A stretch of DNA of 64,000 bases from Candidatus Scybalocola faecavium (lineage in GTDB: Bacteria; Bacillota; Clostridia; Lachnospirales; Lachnospiraceae): the NCBI GenBank assembly GCA_018713145.1, contig DVFP01000001.1, positions 1-64,000 on the forward strand, in the 5' to 3' direction. The notes below the pieces were generated by a model, which saw only the letters and a program-made list of their open reading frames with translations, searched no databases and was not told the DNA's origin. Positions 54,018 to 62,405 of this stretch are shown piece by piece; the stretch's first letter is position 1, and the number at the start of each line of letters is the position of its first letter. Both the position numbers and the translations under genes were made by a program.

Positions 54018-54449
54018 ATGTCAAGAACCACCCCATTTACTCAGGAACAAATTAAAATTCTGGAGAGTAACCCCTACACTCATCATGTCACCTCAAATAA
54101 CATTGTTTATACTGTGGCCTTTAAAGAATTCTTTTTCAAGCAGATGTCGATTCCCGGGATGACTACCAGAAAGATCATGCTGGCTGCCGGCTATGATCCT
54201 TCTTTCTTTACAAGGGCTTCTTTAGATGCTTTAAGAAAACGGATCCGCAAAGAGGCTTCTTCCCCCAAAGGATTCTCTGATCCACGGGGACTGTCCAGCC
54301 AAGAGCGTATCCAACAGTTTGCTGAAAAAGATCTGTCGAAGCAGCGAACGGATAAAAGTATCCAGCAGATGCAGCAGCGTATCGTCCATCTGGAATATCA
54401 GCTTGAGTTTTTAAAAAAAACTTTACAGGTCCGCTCCAGGAAGGACTGA
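54018..54449 (+). CDS. IS3-family transposase OrfA
   Basis: A 143-residue protein with a helix-turn-helix region (FKEFFFKQMSIPGMTTRKIM) and a C-terminal leucine-rich coiled coil (IQQMQQRIVHLEYQLEFLKK). It ends shortly after a TTTTTAAAAAAAAC slippery run at 54408-54421, where ribosomes can slip by -1 into orfB. AAGGAAGG precedes the start. Confidence 0.85.
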   Translation: MSRTTPFTQEQIKILESNPYTHHVTSNNIVYTVAFKEFFFKQMSIPGMTTRKIMLAAGYDPSFFTRASLDALRKRIRKEASSPKGFSDPRGLSSQERIQQFAEKDLSKQRTDKSIQQMQQRIVHLEYQLEFLKKTLQVRSRKD

Positions 54450-55375
54450 ACCGCTCTACGAACGCCCTCTTTGCCCTGATCCGGCGGAATATCCAGTCGG
54501 GGAATCCCCTCTCAGTCAAGACCATGTGTCAACTTGCTGGGGTATCCCGTTCCGGATACTATCGCTGGGTCCAGGCCGAAGACGTTCGCATTCAATGGGA
54601 ACAGAGGGATGCTCAGGACTTTGCAAAAATACTGGAAGCCTATCAGTTCCATGGCTATGCTAAGGGGCACCGGGGGATCCAAATGCGCCTCAAGCGCATG
54701 GGGATCCGGATGAACCGTAAAAAGATTCTGCGGCTGATGAAGAAATTTGGACTCCAATGTCCCATACGGCGGGCAAACCCATACCGGCAGATGGCAAAGG
54801 CCCTGAAGACGGATGCGGTAGCCCCAAACCTTGTAAAGAGGGAATTCCGCAGTCACGGCCCGCGGAAGATCCTGTTGACCGATATTACCTACATCCGATA
54901 CCAGAAAAAGTTTTGCTATCTGTCTGTCATAAAAGACGCCTATACGATGCAGGTGCTCGCTTACCAGCTCAGCGAATCGCTAGAGGTGGATTTCGTATTG
55001 GAAACGGTGCGTCAACTTCTTCGGGAACACGGTGCGTCACTGGATACACAGACTTTGATCCATAGTGATCAAGGGTGCCATTACACAAGTATCGCCTTCC
55101 GAGAACTACTCAAAGACGCACAACTGAGGCAGTCCATGTCAAGGCGTGGGAACTGCTGGGATAATGCGCCGCAGGAGAGTTTCTTTGGACATATGAAGGA
55201 AGAGCTAAAACCATACATCTGCGGGTGGAAGACATTTGCAGATGTAAAGGAGCGGATCGATGACTGGATGGATTATTATAACAATGATCGTTATCAGACA
55301 ATACTCCAGGAAATGTCTCCCAATGAATACTACAACTATTTAAAATCAGAGTGTAAACACCAGCAATTGAGCTGA
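54415..55375 (+). CDS. IS3-family transposase OrfB (DDE integrase, made by -1 frameshift)
   Basis: The frame is open from the slippery run (about 54415) to 55375, so an OrfAB fusion is possible; the first ATG is at 54524. The rve-type core has LLTDITYIRYQ (first Asp), IHSDQGCHYTS (second Asp) and GNCWDNAPQESFFGHMK (Glu), with the HTH_21-like front CQLAGVSRSGYYRW and HGYAKGHRGIQMRLKRMG. All catalytic residues are present, so the element could be active. Confidence 0.88.
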
Positions 55376-55431
55376 GTAAAAAATCCGTACTAAAATATTT
55401 GTTTTTGTCCTTGACAAGGGGTGCAGTTTAC

Positions 55432-55535
55432 TTAAAAACTACGGATCAAAATCCCATTTTCTCTGTGGTAACCGTAATCGCCCTTAAAACGACGGATCAA
55501 AACACCCTTTTCTCCGCGGTAACCGTACCGAACCA
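55432..55535. repeat. Two ~51-bp direct repeats right of the IS element
   Basis: ACGGATCAAAA at 55441 and at 55492, each followed by CCC(A/T)TTTTCTC and GGTAACCGTA, show two copies with a 51-bp period and about 80% identity. No gene accounts for them. They lie between the IS end and a 12-bp perfect hairpin. Confidence 0.7.
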
Positions 55536-55553
55536 AAAAATCCCCCTCTCAGG

Positions 55554-55588
55554 ATCGGATAGGGGCAGATTTCTTCCCCCTATCCGAT
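55554..55588. other. Perfect 12-bp hairpin
   Basis: ATCGGATAGGGG (55554-55565) pairs with CCCCTATCCGAT (55577-55588). No T-tract follows, so it is an unexplained inverted repeat rather than a clear terminator. Confidence 0.6.
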
Positions 55589-55618
55589 TACCTCGATTCC
55601 CCGCTCGTATCGCGTCAA

Positions 55619-55657
55619 ACAGGCGCAGCAGATACCTGAGACATCTGCTGCGCCTGT
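55619..55657 (-). terminator. Terminator hairpin of the M16C peptidase operon
   Basis: ACAGGCGCAGCAGAT (55619-55633) pairs perfectly with ATCTGCTGCGCCTGT (55643-55657), 9 bp past the peptidase stop. The minus-strand T-tract is short (TTTG). Confidence 0.65.
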
Positions 55658-55665
55658 AAAATAAC

Positions 55666-58608
55666 TTATAAAGTAATCACCTGGTCCAGACCTTCACAGC
55701 CTTCCACCTGGGCCTTTGAACCGACGATGCAGAGTCCGCCCTGGTCCATTGCTTTTTCAATTACATCAGCCAGGACTTTCAGTGTGTCAAATGATGCGTC
55801 CACCAGTTCCTGACGACGGCAGCACCGGTCCTTCCAAGAAGTTTTACACCAATAATCCGTATCTGCTCTTAAGCCTTTTGTTCTTGACGTCATTAAAGGT
55901 GTGGCGTCTGATACTGCGCCAATGATCAGCCCGGTCAAATCCGGTTTCTTATCAGAAAAACTTCTCAAAAATCCCCCGACTTTCCGGTAGATTTCCAAAG
56001 ATCTGCTGCCATTAGGATCTCTGTAGGAATATCCGCACACCAGACCGGAAGGGCTGACCGTCAGCCCGGTACCATAAGCGCCCCCCTGCATCCGGATTTC
56101 ATTCCACAAATAATTTAAGGAAATTCCCCTGGCCGCCAGAGCAAGAGCTCCTGTATAGGCGCAGTTAAGCTGGGAAAGATTCATGCCACGGGCTGTAAAA
56201 GACACATCCGCGGGAATGACCACGCCTTCCTTTAAAATCCCATAAGGAGAAATCCCCTTCCGCTCTGAGCTTTTAAGGCCAACAGGCCCCCGTACTTTAG
56301 AAGAATCCTTTGGCATCTGGTCCCCTAACACCTGGACCACAGTCTTTAAAGGCTCTGAGCCGTCCCCGGTATAGCTGACAGTCATCCGGTCCGCTGCAAA
56401 CACAGTTCTTGCCAAAGCTTCCATATGCTCCGGCAGGCCGCCGGCCTGGCGGGAATCTTCCTCATCCCATACAGAAATTTCCTTAGTCAGCCATTGATAA
56501 AACCCGATGCCGGACATAAGATCACCGGCAGCGCCTGCGGCGCTGGTCTGAGCATTGATCCTGCTCATGGCAAAGCTGGAGCCGGACATAACGATCTGCT
56601 GATACAGGGCATTTTTCTCCTGGCGCAAAAGGTCACGGATCACAGAAAGCTCGTCAAAACAGGTCTGTGTCATCATCTCTTTCACAAGATCTGCGGCCTT
56701 TTGGGCATTTTCTTCCAAAGTGCTGAAGGAAACACATAGCTTGACCTGGCAGGTATCTGTCCGATCTTTTTCCTGAAATCCAGACATATAAAAATCCAGA
56801 TTTCCGCACAGTTGGCGGGTACGGCTTAAGAGCACTTCTCCTGTGCTCTTGTGTGTCCTAAGTTTTCCCATAAGCGCACACAGCATGGACAAATAGGGAA
56901 GCTCTTCCCGGGCAAAATCATCCGCGTCAAAATACAAAGTGATATAAGCAATGCCATGGGATGGCAGATCATACCTGATCACCGGAATTTCTTGAATACG
57001 ATCCAAATCTGTAGGGATTTGTTCCGGAAGCTTTGGCACATCCTGAAGAGTCAGCCGCGGCAGACACGCCAGGGATTTTGCCGAATCCTTTGTCTTTTGC
57101 CAGATCTCAAGCTGTTCCTGAAGTTGCAGGAGATTTTTCCGCTCCTCTTGTGTCCAGCGGCTGGCTGCCTTTTGTACACGCTGTTTTTCCTCACTGCGCT
57201 GTTCCTGCCCCAAAGTATGGGATGGCTCCATGATCACCTGACAGGTATGGGGATTATTTAAAAGGACCTGTCGGATCAGATCTTCAAAATATCCCTGGGC
57301 CGCTTTTGCCTTTAAATGCTGAAACAGATCACCAAGTTCCAGATTCGCCCATGCCTCGCCGCCATAAAGCCAGCTTTCCAGCACATTCATCCCAAGGATA
57401 AGGCCCTCAGGCATAGAACCGTAATCCCGCTCCCGAAGCTTAAATTCCAGATTCGCCATGGCTGCCCACAACTGCTCCGGATCCAGGCCCCGATCTGCCA
57501 GGGTTTTAAGCTGTGAAAAAATACATTCCTTCACATCATCCATCCGGGAGGCATCCAGATTTTTCACATCAAGAAGTACCCACGGCTGCCGGATCCCGTC
57601 TACCACCTGCATGGAAACATCCTGGGCCAGCCCCCGGGAGAGCACCGCCCGGCACAGGGGCGCCTGATGGCTGCCGCACAGTACCTGAGACAGGATATTC
57701 ATGGCCATGATCTTCTCCCGGTCTGCAAAAGTACCTGCCACAAAGCCCCAGCCCATACGGGTATGTCCCTCTAACGGCTCCCCTGCCGCCAGCTCATAAA
57801 TGCATTTCTTTACTCCGCCATCAACCGGCGCCTGGCCCGAAGGCGGCGCCAGTCTTTGTCCCGGCTGAAAATCTTTTAAAAACTCCCGGTCAATGATCTC
57901 TAAAACAGCGTCAATATCCATATCCCCATCTAAAAAGACGTAGCCATTAGATGGATGATAGCACTGTCTGTGGTACTCAAGAAATTTTTCATAAGTCAGC
58001 TCCGGGATGTGCTTTGGATCCCCGCCGGATACAAACCTGTAAGGGGTATCCGGAAACAATCCGGCCATCATGGCTGAATACATTTGCTGGTCAGCGTTGG
58101 CAAAGGCTCCCTTCATTTCGTTATAAACCACCCCCGTATAACCAGGTTTCCCATCAGCGTCAAAGGCGTAGTGCCAGCCTTCCTGATAAAAAATTTCCGG
58201 ACGGGAATGGATCAGCGGATGAAAAACCGCATCCAGGTACACCCGCATCAGATTCATCAGCTCTTTCTCACTTCGGCTGGACACAGGATAAAAGGTCTTA
58301 TCTGGAAATGTCATAGCATTGAGAAAGGTATTCATAGAATTTTTCATCAGCTCCACAAAAGGCTCCTTCACGGGATAGCGCCGGGATCCGCACAGCACTG
58401 AATGTTCCAGGATATGGAACACGCCGGTATCATCTTTAGGCAATGTTTCAAAGGCAATGCCAAAGGTTTTATTTTCCTCCGGCCGTTTGATCCATACCAG
58501 CTTTAATCCGGTGCGGTCATGGATAAATTCATAGATCGTACCATTCAATTCTTTTAAAGACCGGCTTGTACGAAGGGAAAAGCCATAGATATTTTTATTC
58601 ATCACCAT
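55666..58608 (-). CDS. M16C-family zinc metallopeptidase (presequence-protease/insulinase type)
   Basis: A 980-residue, two-half clamshell peptidase. The inverted zinc motif is HILEH (near 65-69), with the downstream Glu in YNEMKGAFAN (near 160). The second half (about 520-980) has SRTRQLCGNLDFYMSGFQEKDRT and RMQGGAYGTGLTVSPSGL, as expected for the non-catalytic partner. These enzymes degrade peptides inside their chamber, and no signal peptide is present, so it acts in the cytosol. AGAGG is 6 nt before the start, which overlaps the thioredoxin gene by 14 bp. Confidence 0.93.
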   Translation of the reverse strand: MVMNKNIYGFSLRTSRSLKELNGTIYEFIHDRTGLKLVWIKRPEENKTFGIAFETLPKDDTGVFHILEHSVLCGSRRYPVKEPFVELMKNSMNTFLNAMTFPDKTFYPVSSRSEKELMNLMRVYLDAVFHPLIHSRPEIFYQEGWHYAFDADGKPGYTGVVYNEMKGAFANADQQMYSAMMAGLFPDTPYRFVSGGDPKHIPELTYEKFLEYHRQCYHPSNGYVFLDGDMDIDAVLEIIDREFLKDFQPGQRLAPPSGQAPVDGGVKKCIYELAAGEPLEGHTRMGWGFVAGTFADREKIMAMNILSQVLCGSHQAPLCRAVLSRGLAQDVSMQVVDGIRQPWVLLDVKNLDASRMDDVKECIFSQLKTLADRGLDPEQLWAAMANLEFKLRERDYGSMPEGLILGMNVLESWLYGGEAWANLELGDLFQHLKAKAAQGYFEDLIRQVLLNNPHTCQVIMEPSHTLGQEQRSEEKQRVQKAASRWTQEERKNLLQLQEQLEIWQKTKDSAKSLACLPRLTLQDVPKLPEQIPTDLDRIQEIPVIRYDLPSHGIAYITLYFDADDFAREELPYLSMLCALMGKLRTHKSTGEVLLSRTRQLCGNLDFYMSGFQEKDRTDTCQVKLCVSFSTLEENAQKAADLVKEMMTQTCFDELSVIRDLLRQEKNALYQQIVMSGSSFAMSRINAQTSAAGAAGDLMSGIGFYQWLTKEISVWDEEDSRQAGGLPEHMEALARTVFAADRMTVSYTGDGSEPLKTVVQVLGDQMPKDSSKVRGPVGLKSSERKGISPYGILKEGVVIPADVSFTARGMNLSQLNCAYTGALALAARGISLNYLWNEIRMQGGAYGTGLTVSPSGLVCGYSYRDPNGSRSLEIYRKVGGFLRSFSDKKPDLTGLIIGAVSDATPLMTSRTKGLRADTDYWCKTSWKDRCCRRQELVDASFDTLKVLADVIEKAMDQGGLCIVGSKAQVEGCEGLDQVITL

Positions 58609-58915
58609 ACATAACCTCTGAAATTTTTTCTTCCAGCACCTCTCTTGGCTGAGCTCCGGTCATTTCGCCCTTAATCTCCCCATCCAGGATAAAATACAGG
58701 GTCGGCGTCCCCTGAATATGAAAACGATCCACATAAGCCGGGCTCTTTTCAATATCGCATTTTGCCAGATTGATCTCCGGGTTATCATAAATGATCTCAC
58801 CAATGACCACATCCAGCATTTTACAGGGGCCGCAATGATCCGTATAAAAATCCGCGATCCAAAAACCTTCCTTTGTTACAGCATCAAATTCTTCTTCAGC
58901 AACATTCTTAACCAT
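58595..58915 (-). CDS. Thioredoxin-like protein (CGPC)
   Basis: A 106-residue thioredoxin fold with the classic active site DHCGPCKMLD (residues 26-35) and cis-proline QGTPTLYF (near 73). The usual Trp before the active site is replaced (YTDHCGPC). It probably receives electrons from the flavoprotein encoded two genes upstream. AAGGAGG lies before the start. Confidence 0.92.
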   Translation of the reverse strand: MVKNVAEEEFDAVTKEGFWIADFYTDHCGPCKMLDVVIGEIIYDNPEINLAKCDIEKSPAYVDRFHIQGTPTLYFILDGEIKGEMTGAQPREVLEEKISEVMYGDE

Positions 58916-58920
58916 AAGGG

Positions 58921-59802
58921 TTACCTCCTTAACATTCCTTTGATTTTTTCGTACATTTTTTCTGTCAGCTCGGATAATACTTCATAGTGATCCAGGGGAT
59001 CATATTTTCCCTCACAGGGAAGTCTAAGAATATTCAGGTAGATAAGACACTGATGGATCTTGATCTTATACCAGTCATAACGTATGGCAATAAAATCATC
59101 CATACTGTCGCAGTGGAGCTTCTCCTGCATTTCCTCTTTGGAAAGGGTGTACAGATCCACCCCGTCCTGTTCTAAAAACAGCTTATGGAAAGCTTCCCTT
59201 TCCAGCTCCCCAAGGATCCGTATATCCTCCTCATCATAAGTATCTATGGGATAATCCTTCATTATACTCTCAGTAATATAATAATTCACCGTAGAAACTG
59301 CTTCCAGCGTTTTTTCTTTGATCACATAAGCTTCATATTCTTCCAAAGTGGTCAGCAGTTTACCGTCAAAATCTTTTTGCTCCAATCCTGCCGCCATTTC
59401 ATCATTTGGCTCCGGAGCTTTTTTACGTTTGATCTCAATGACCGAAACCGTAACCGGGGTATCCTTAATGATCACCTGGCAGGTTTCTCCTTTTTTTAAT
59501 CCCTCCAGAGCCGCTTCCAAAACTTTATTGTAAAGGCCCCGGCCGATAGTCACAGTCACTTTTTCCTTATTAAACCTGGGAATACTGCTTTTTACGGAAA
59601 TAGTCAGGGTATCTCCCACTGCCGCCTTTTCACTGTCATCCACCGGCTCTAAAATCATATGATCCTTGACCACATTTTTTCTTGCAAGAGCTTTAAGCTC
59701 CTGTTCATCCGGCAGAGATTTTATAGCATCCTCCCGGGTAAGATACTGGTCAAAATACATGTTATAATCAATAGGGCCATAGGGAAATTTTGTATGCATC
59801 AT
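58921..59802 (-). CDS. Trigger-factor-like protein with FKBP-type domain
   Basis: A 293-residue protein. Residues ~60-130 resemble an FKBP/trigger-factor PPIase (VGDTLTISVKS, TVTIGRGLYNKVLEAALEGLKKGE, VSVIEIKRKKAPEPND). The remainder is helical like the trigger-factor C-terminal chaperone arm (FDGKLLTTLEEYEAYVIKEK). The ribosome-binding N-terminal domain of trigger factor is missing. It sits between flavoprotein and thioredoxin, suggesting a redox-linked chaperone role (inference). Confidence 0.7.
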   Translation of the reverse strand: MMHTKFPYGPIDYNMYFDQYLTREDAIKSLPDEQELKALARKNVVKDHMILEPVDDSEKAAVGDTLTISVKSSIPRFNKEKVTVTIGRGLYNKVLEAALEGLKKGETCQVIIKDTPVTVSVIEIKRKKAPEPNDEMAAGLEQKDFDGKLLTTLEEYEAYVIKEKTLEAVSTVNYYITESIMKDYPIDTYDEEDIRILGELEREAFHKLFLEQDGVDLYTLSKEEMQEKLHCDSMDDFIAIRYDWYKIKIHQCLIYLNILRLPCEGKYDPLDHYEVLSELTEKMYEKIKGMLRR

Positions 59803-60657
59803 TCATCCCTCCGATAAATATTTGATCATGCTGTGAGCGGCGATATTCCCCTCCCCCACAGCCTTTGTAATCTGATAAGGCCGTCCGGTACAGTCTCCGG
59901 CAGCAAAGCATCCGGCCAGATTGGTATTCATCTCCCGGTCTGTACAAATATGTACTCCGTCCATTTCAAGCTTTGGCAAAAGGGCGGCGGCAGCAACCGC
60001 GCTGCGAAGGATAAACACCCCATCTGCCAAAACTTTAGACCCATCCTTTAATGCCATTCCCGAAACATGTTTTTCACCAAGGATCCCAACAATAGGGTCC
60101 TGAAGGCGGATCACATTGGGACAGTCTACGTTACAGTCCGTATAGGGGACATATAAATAGACTTTTTTGGCCATTTCCGCCAGGTAAGACACCTCATGCT
60201 CAAATCTGGGATTTTCGCAGAAAATGCCAATCGTCTTATCCTTGTATAAAAAGCCGTCGCAGGTAGCGCAGTAACTGACTCCGTGGCCAAGGAGCTTTTG
60301 CTCCCCGGGAAAGGTTTTTGACATAGCCATGCCTGTGGCCAGCAGGATGGTTTTTGCCTCATAAATCTCATTTTCAGCCATAAGCATATAATAGGATCGG
60401 GCCGCCACAATGCTTGTTACCATTTTATCGGTTACCGTCAGTCCCATTTCCCGGACCTGCCGGGCAAAAGCAGTATTCAACTCCTGCCCGGTGATCATGG
60501 AAAATCCGGGATAATTGGCTATTTTTTCGCTCCGCTCTACCTTATGGCTAAAGGACGGGGAGCCGAACCATATAAAATTTTTTTCGTGAAGCTTCAGGTT
60601 TAGGGCCGCGGATAAGCCGGCCGGTCCGGTTCCGATAATTGCTGCGTCCCACATCAT
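59803..60657 (-). CDS. Thioredoxin-reductase-like flavoprotein lacking the NADPH-binding motifs
   Basis: A 284-residue FAD protein of the TrxB fold: FAD motif AAIIGTGPAGLSAALNL (5-21), redox centre SYCATCDGF (near 128-136), second FAD motif LAGCFAAGDCTGRPYQ. In ordinary TrxB the middle has GGGDSAxEEA and HRR for NADPH. Here the equivalent stretch is IGIFCENPRFEHEVSYLAEM followed by VYLYVPYTD, so both NADPH signatures are gone. Clostridia are known to have ferredoxin-dependent flavin thioredoxin reductases and related enzymes of this kind. It is coupled to thioredoxin and trigger-factor-like genes. Confidence 0.85.
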   Translation of the reverse strand: MMWDAAIIGTGPAGLSAALNLKLHEKNFIWFGSPSFSHKVERSEKIANYPGFSMITGQELNTAFARQVREMGLTVTDKMVTSIVAARSYYMLMAENEIYEAKTILLATGMAMSKTFPGEQKLLGHGVSYCATCDGFLYKDKTIGIFCENPRFEHEVSYLAEMAKKVYLYVPYTDCNVDCPNVIRLQDPIVGILGEKHVSGMALKDGSKVLADGVFILRSAVAAAALLPKLEMDGVHICTDREMNTNLAGCFAAGDCTGRPYQITKAVGEGNIAAHSMIKYLSEG

Positions 60658-62405
60658 ACCATTGCCCCCATATCCTTCCGGTGCATCACTTTAGAGAGAT
60701 AATTATCTCCGGCAGATAAAATCTGCGCCGGGGAGCCTGTTGCAGAAACCTGGCCGTCAGAAAGGACGATCACATGATCGGCTTTCCGGATGGCTGCCAG
60801 GGAATGAGCGATAATCACTGTGGTTCGGTTTTTCATCAGTTCATCCATGGCCGCTAAAACAGCCCGCTCACTTTTCGCATCCAGATTGCTGGTTGCTTCA
60901 TCTAAAAGAAGATAATCCGGGCTGATCATCATGGCTCTGGCAATCGCCAGGCATTGGCGCTGTCCTCCGGAAAAGTTCTGTCCGCCTCCGGTGATCATCG
61001 TATCAAATCCATCAGGCAGATCCTGAACAAAATCATAAACCCTGGCTGCTTTTGCCACTTTCACAAGCTCCTCCTGGGATACAGTACGCTCACAGCCGTA
61101 GCAGATATTTTCCCGGATAGTTCCTTCCATTAATGGACTTCCCTGAGCCACCATAGCAAATGCCTTTCTCCAGGCGTGAAGGTCATAGTCTGCGGCATTG
61201 GTTTTTCCAAAACGCATCATCCCCTCTCCCGGATCATACAGACGGTCTAAAAGTTTAAATAATGTACTCTTTCCGGACCCATTGGCGCCGATCACTGCTG
61301 TAACCTTATGCTTGGGAATCTGGCAGGTAATATTTTGAAGCACCGGCTCCCCGTTATACCCAAAGGATACATTTTCAAAAGTAATATCCCCATCCGGTTC
61401 ATCCATGGGACGGCCGGAGACTACGGCTTCATCAGGAAGCTTAAAGGTATTAATAACCCGGGCCAGGGCTCCGTTGGCCTGTCGGATCGTTCCGGCATAG
61501 TTGATAATGTTGGTAAAGGACACGCCCACACTGGTGGAAATGCCGTAAAAGATGATCACTTCACCGGCGGTGATCAGTCCGGAGGCCACCATGCCTGCGC
61601 CTACCGCAAAGGGGATCAGGATGCTGACAATATTATAAAGCGTCTGAAGGGCTGTATAAAAAGCATTCATAAGCCCGGTTTTAACCTGCATCACATACTG
61701 TTCCTGGAATCGTTTTGAACCCTCTTCCATTTCCCGGGACTGAGTGTTGGACGTTTTAATTAACGCCAGGTCCTTCGTGCGCTCGATCAGGTATGCCGTT
61801 GAGCTTGCAAGCATTGCCTGAGTTTTCTGAGCAATCAAATACATTAATTTGGTATATCCCCATCCGATAAGGATGCTGACAGGGATCAGCAGAAGCATGT
61901 AATTGGACAGTGTAATATTCAATGCGTACATTTGGAAAATGTACATTCCCAGACTAATAGCCAGAGAAATAAAGGATACAATGGTCGTAAACAATCTGCT
62001 GGCATAATCACAGTCTGTTGTTACACGGCTGACCAGAGTTTCCCCACCGTCAGCATCATAGCAGCTCTGCTTTGTGTAGATCAGCTTCCGCCACAGCTTC
62101 TTTCTCAGTCCAAGGTTGATCTTTTCACTGGCAACGCCCTGAAAGATCACGCTGGCCGCGGAGCACAGGCCCATAACAATATACCCAAGAGCATAGCTGA
62201 CCAGCTGGGCTGTAGGTACGTTCCCCTGGGCATCCACCACATCTCCGGTAAAATAAGTCACCTGCAAAGACGCCAGTGTCATGGCAAAGGTAGCCACAAG
62301 GATCAGGATCAAAAAGACCCATGGGATCTTTATGCCTTTAAATATTTTTATGTATTCTTTTAATGTTACCTTTTCAGGCTTATAATTCTGCCTTTTACTG
62401 CTCAT
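60654..62405 (-). CDS. ABC exporter half-transporter (membrane domain + ATPase), second of a pair
   Basis: A 583-residue protein: six helices (about 30-310), then an ATPase with Walker A VIGANGSGKSTLFKLL (near 375), signature NFSGGQRQCLAIARAM, Walker B YLLLDEATSNLD and H-loop IIAHSL. This is the MsbA/LmrA-like half-exporter layout. GGAGG precedes the start, which overlaps the previous half-transporter by 4 bp; together they likely form a heterodimer. The cargo is unknown. Confidence 0.92.
   Translation of the reverse strand: MSSKRQNYKPEKVTLKEYIKIFKGIKIPWVFLILILVATFAMTLASLQVTYFTGDVVDAQGNVPTAQLVSYALGYIVMGLCSAASVIFQGVASEKINLGLRKKLWRKLIYTKQSCYDADGGETLVSRVTTDCDYASRLFTTIVSFISLAISLGMYIFQMYALNITLSNYMLLLIPVSILIGWGYTKLMYLIAQKTQAMLASSTAYLIERTKDLALIKTSNTQSREMEEGSKRFQEQYVMQVKTGLMNAFYTALQTLYNIVSILIPFAVGAGMVASGLITAGEVIIFYGISTSVGVSFTNIINYAGTIRQANGALARVINTFKLPDEAVVSGRPMDEPDGDITFENVSFGYNGEPVLQNITCQIPKHKVTAVIGANGSGKSTLFKLLDRLYDPGEGMMRFGKTNAADYDLHAWRKAFAMVAQGSPLMEGTIRENICYGCERTVSQEELVKVAKAARVYDFVQDLPDGFDTMITGGGQNFSGGQRQCLAIARAMMISPDYLLLDEATSNLDAKSERAVLAAMDELMKNRTTVIIAHSLAAIRKADHVIVLSDGQVSATGSPAQILSAGDNYLSKVMHRKDMGAMV

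Larger units (their letters stand above)
53834..55425 (+). mobile_element. IS3-family insertion sequence, apparently complete
   Basis: About 1.59 kb. The left end TGTATCCTATAAGGTAGACA and the reverse complement of the right end, TGCACCCCTTGTCAAGGACA, form imperfect terminal inverted repeats beginning with TG. Inside are orfA and orfB in the usual two-frame arrangement. I do not see a convincing target-site duplication (flanks ...TTATAC and GTTTAC...). Both ends are placed from the terminal repeats and may be off by a few bases. Confidence 0.75.

Noticed and set aside
55432-55535. Possible CRISPR remnant
   Set aside because: There are only two copies, directly adjacent with no spacer, and no cas genes are nearby.
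55399-55659. Open frame spanning the 51-bp repeats with repeated LKTTDQN units
   Set aside because: The repeats are imperfect at DNA level without preference for silent changes. There is no ribosome binding site, and the frame starts inside the IS end.
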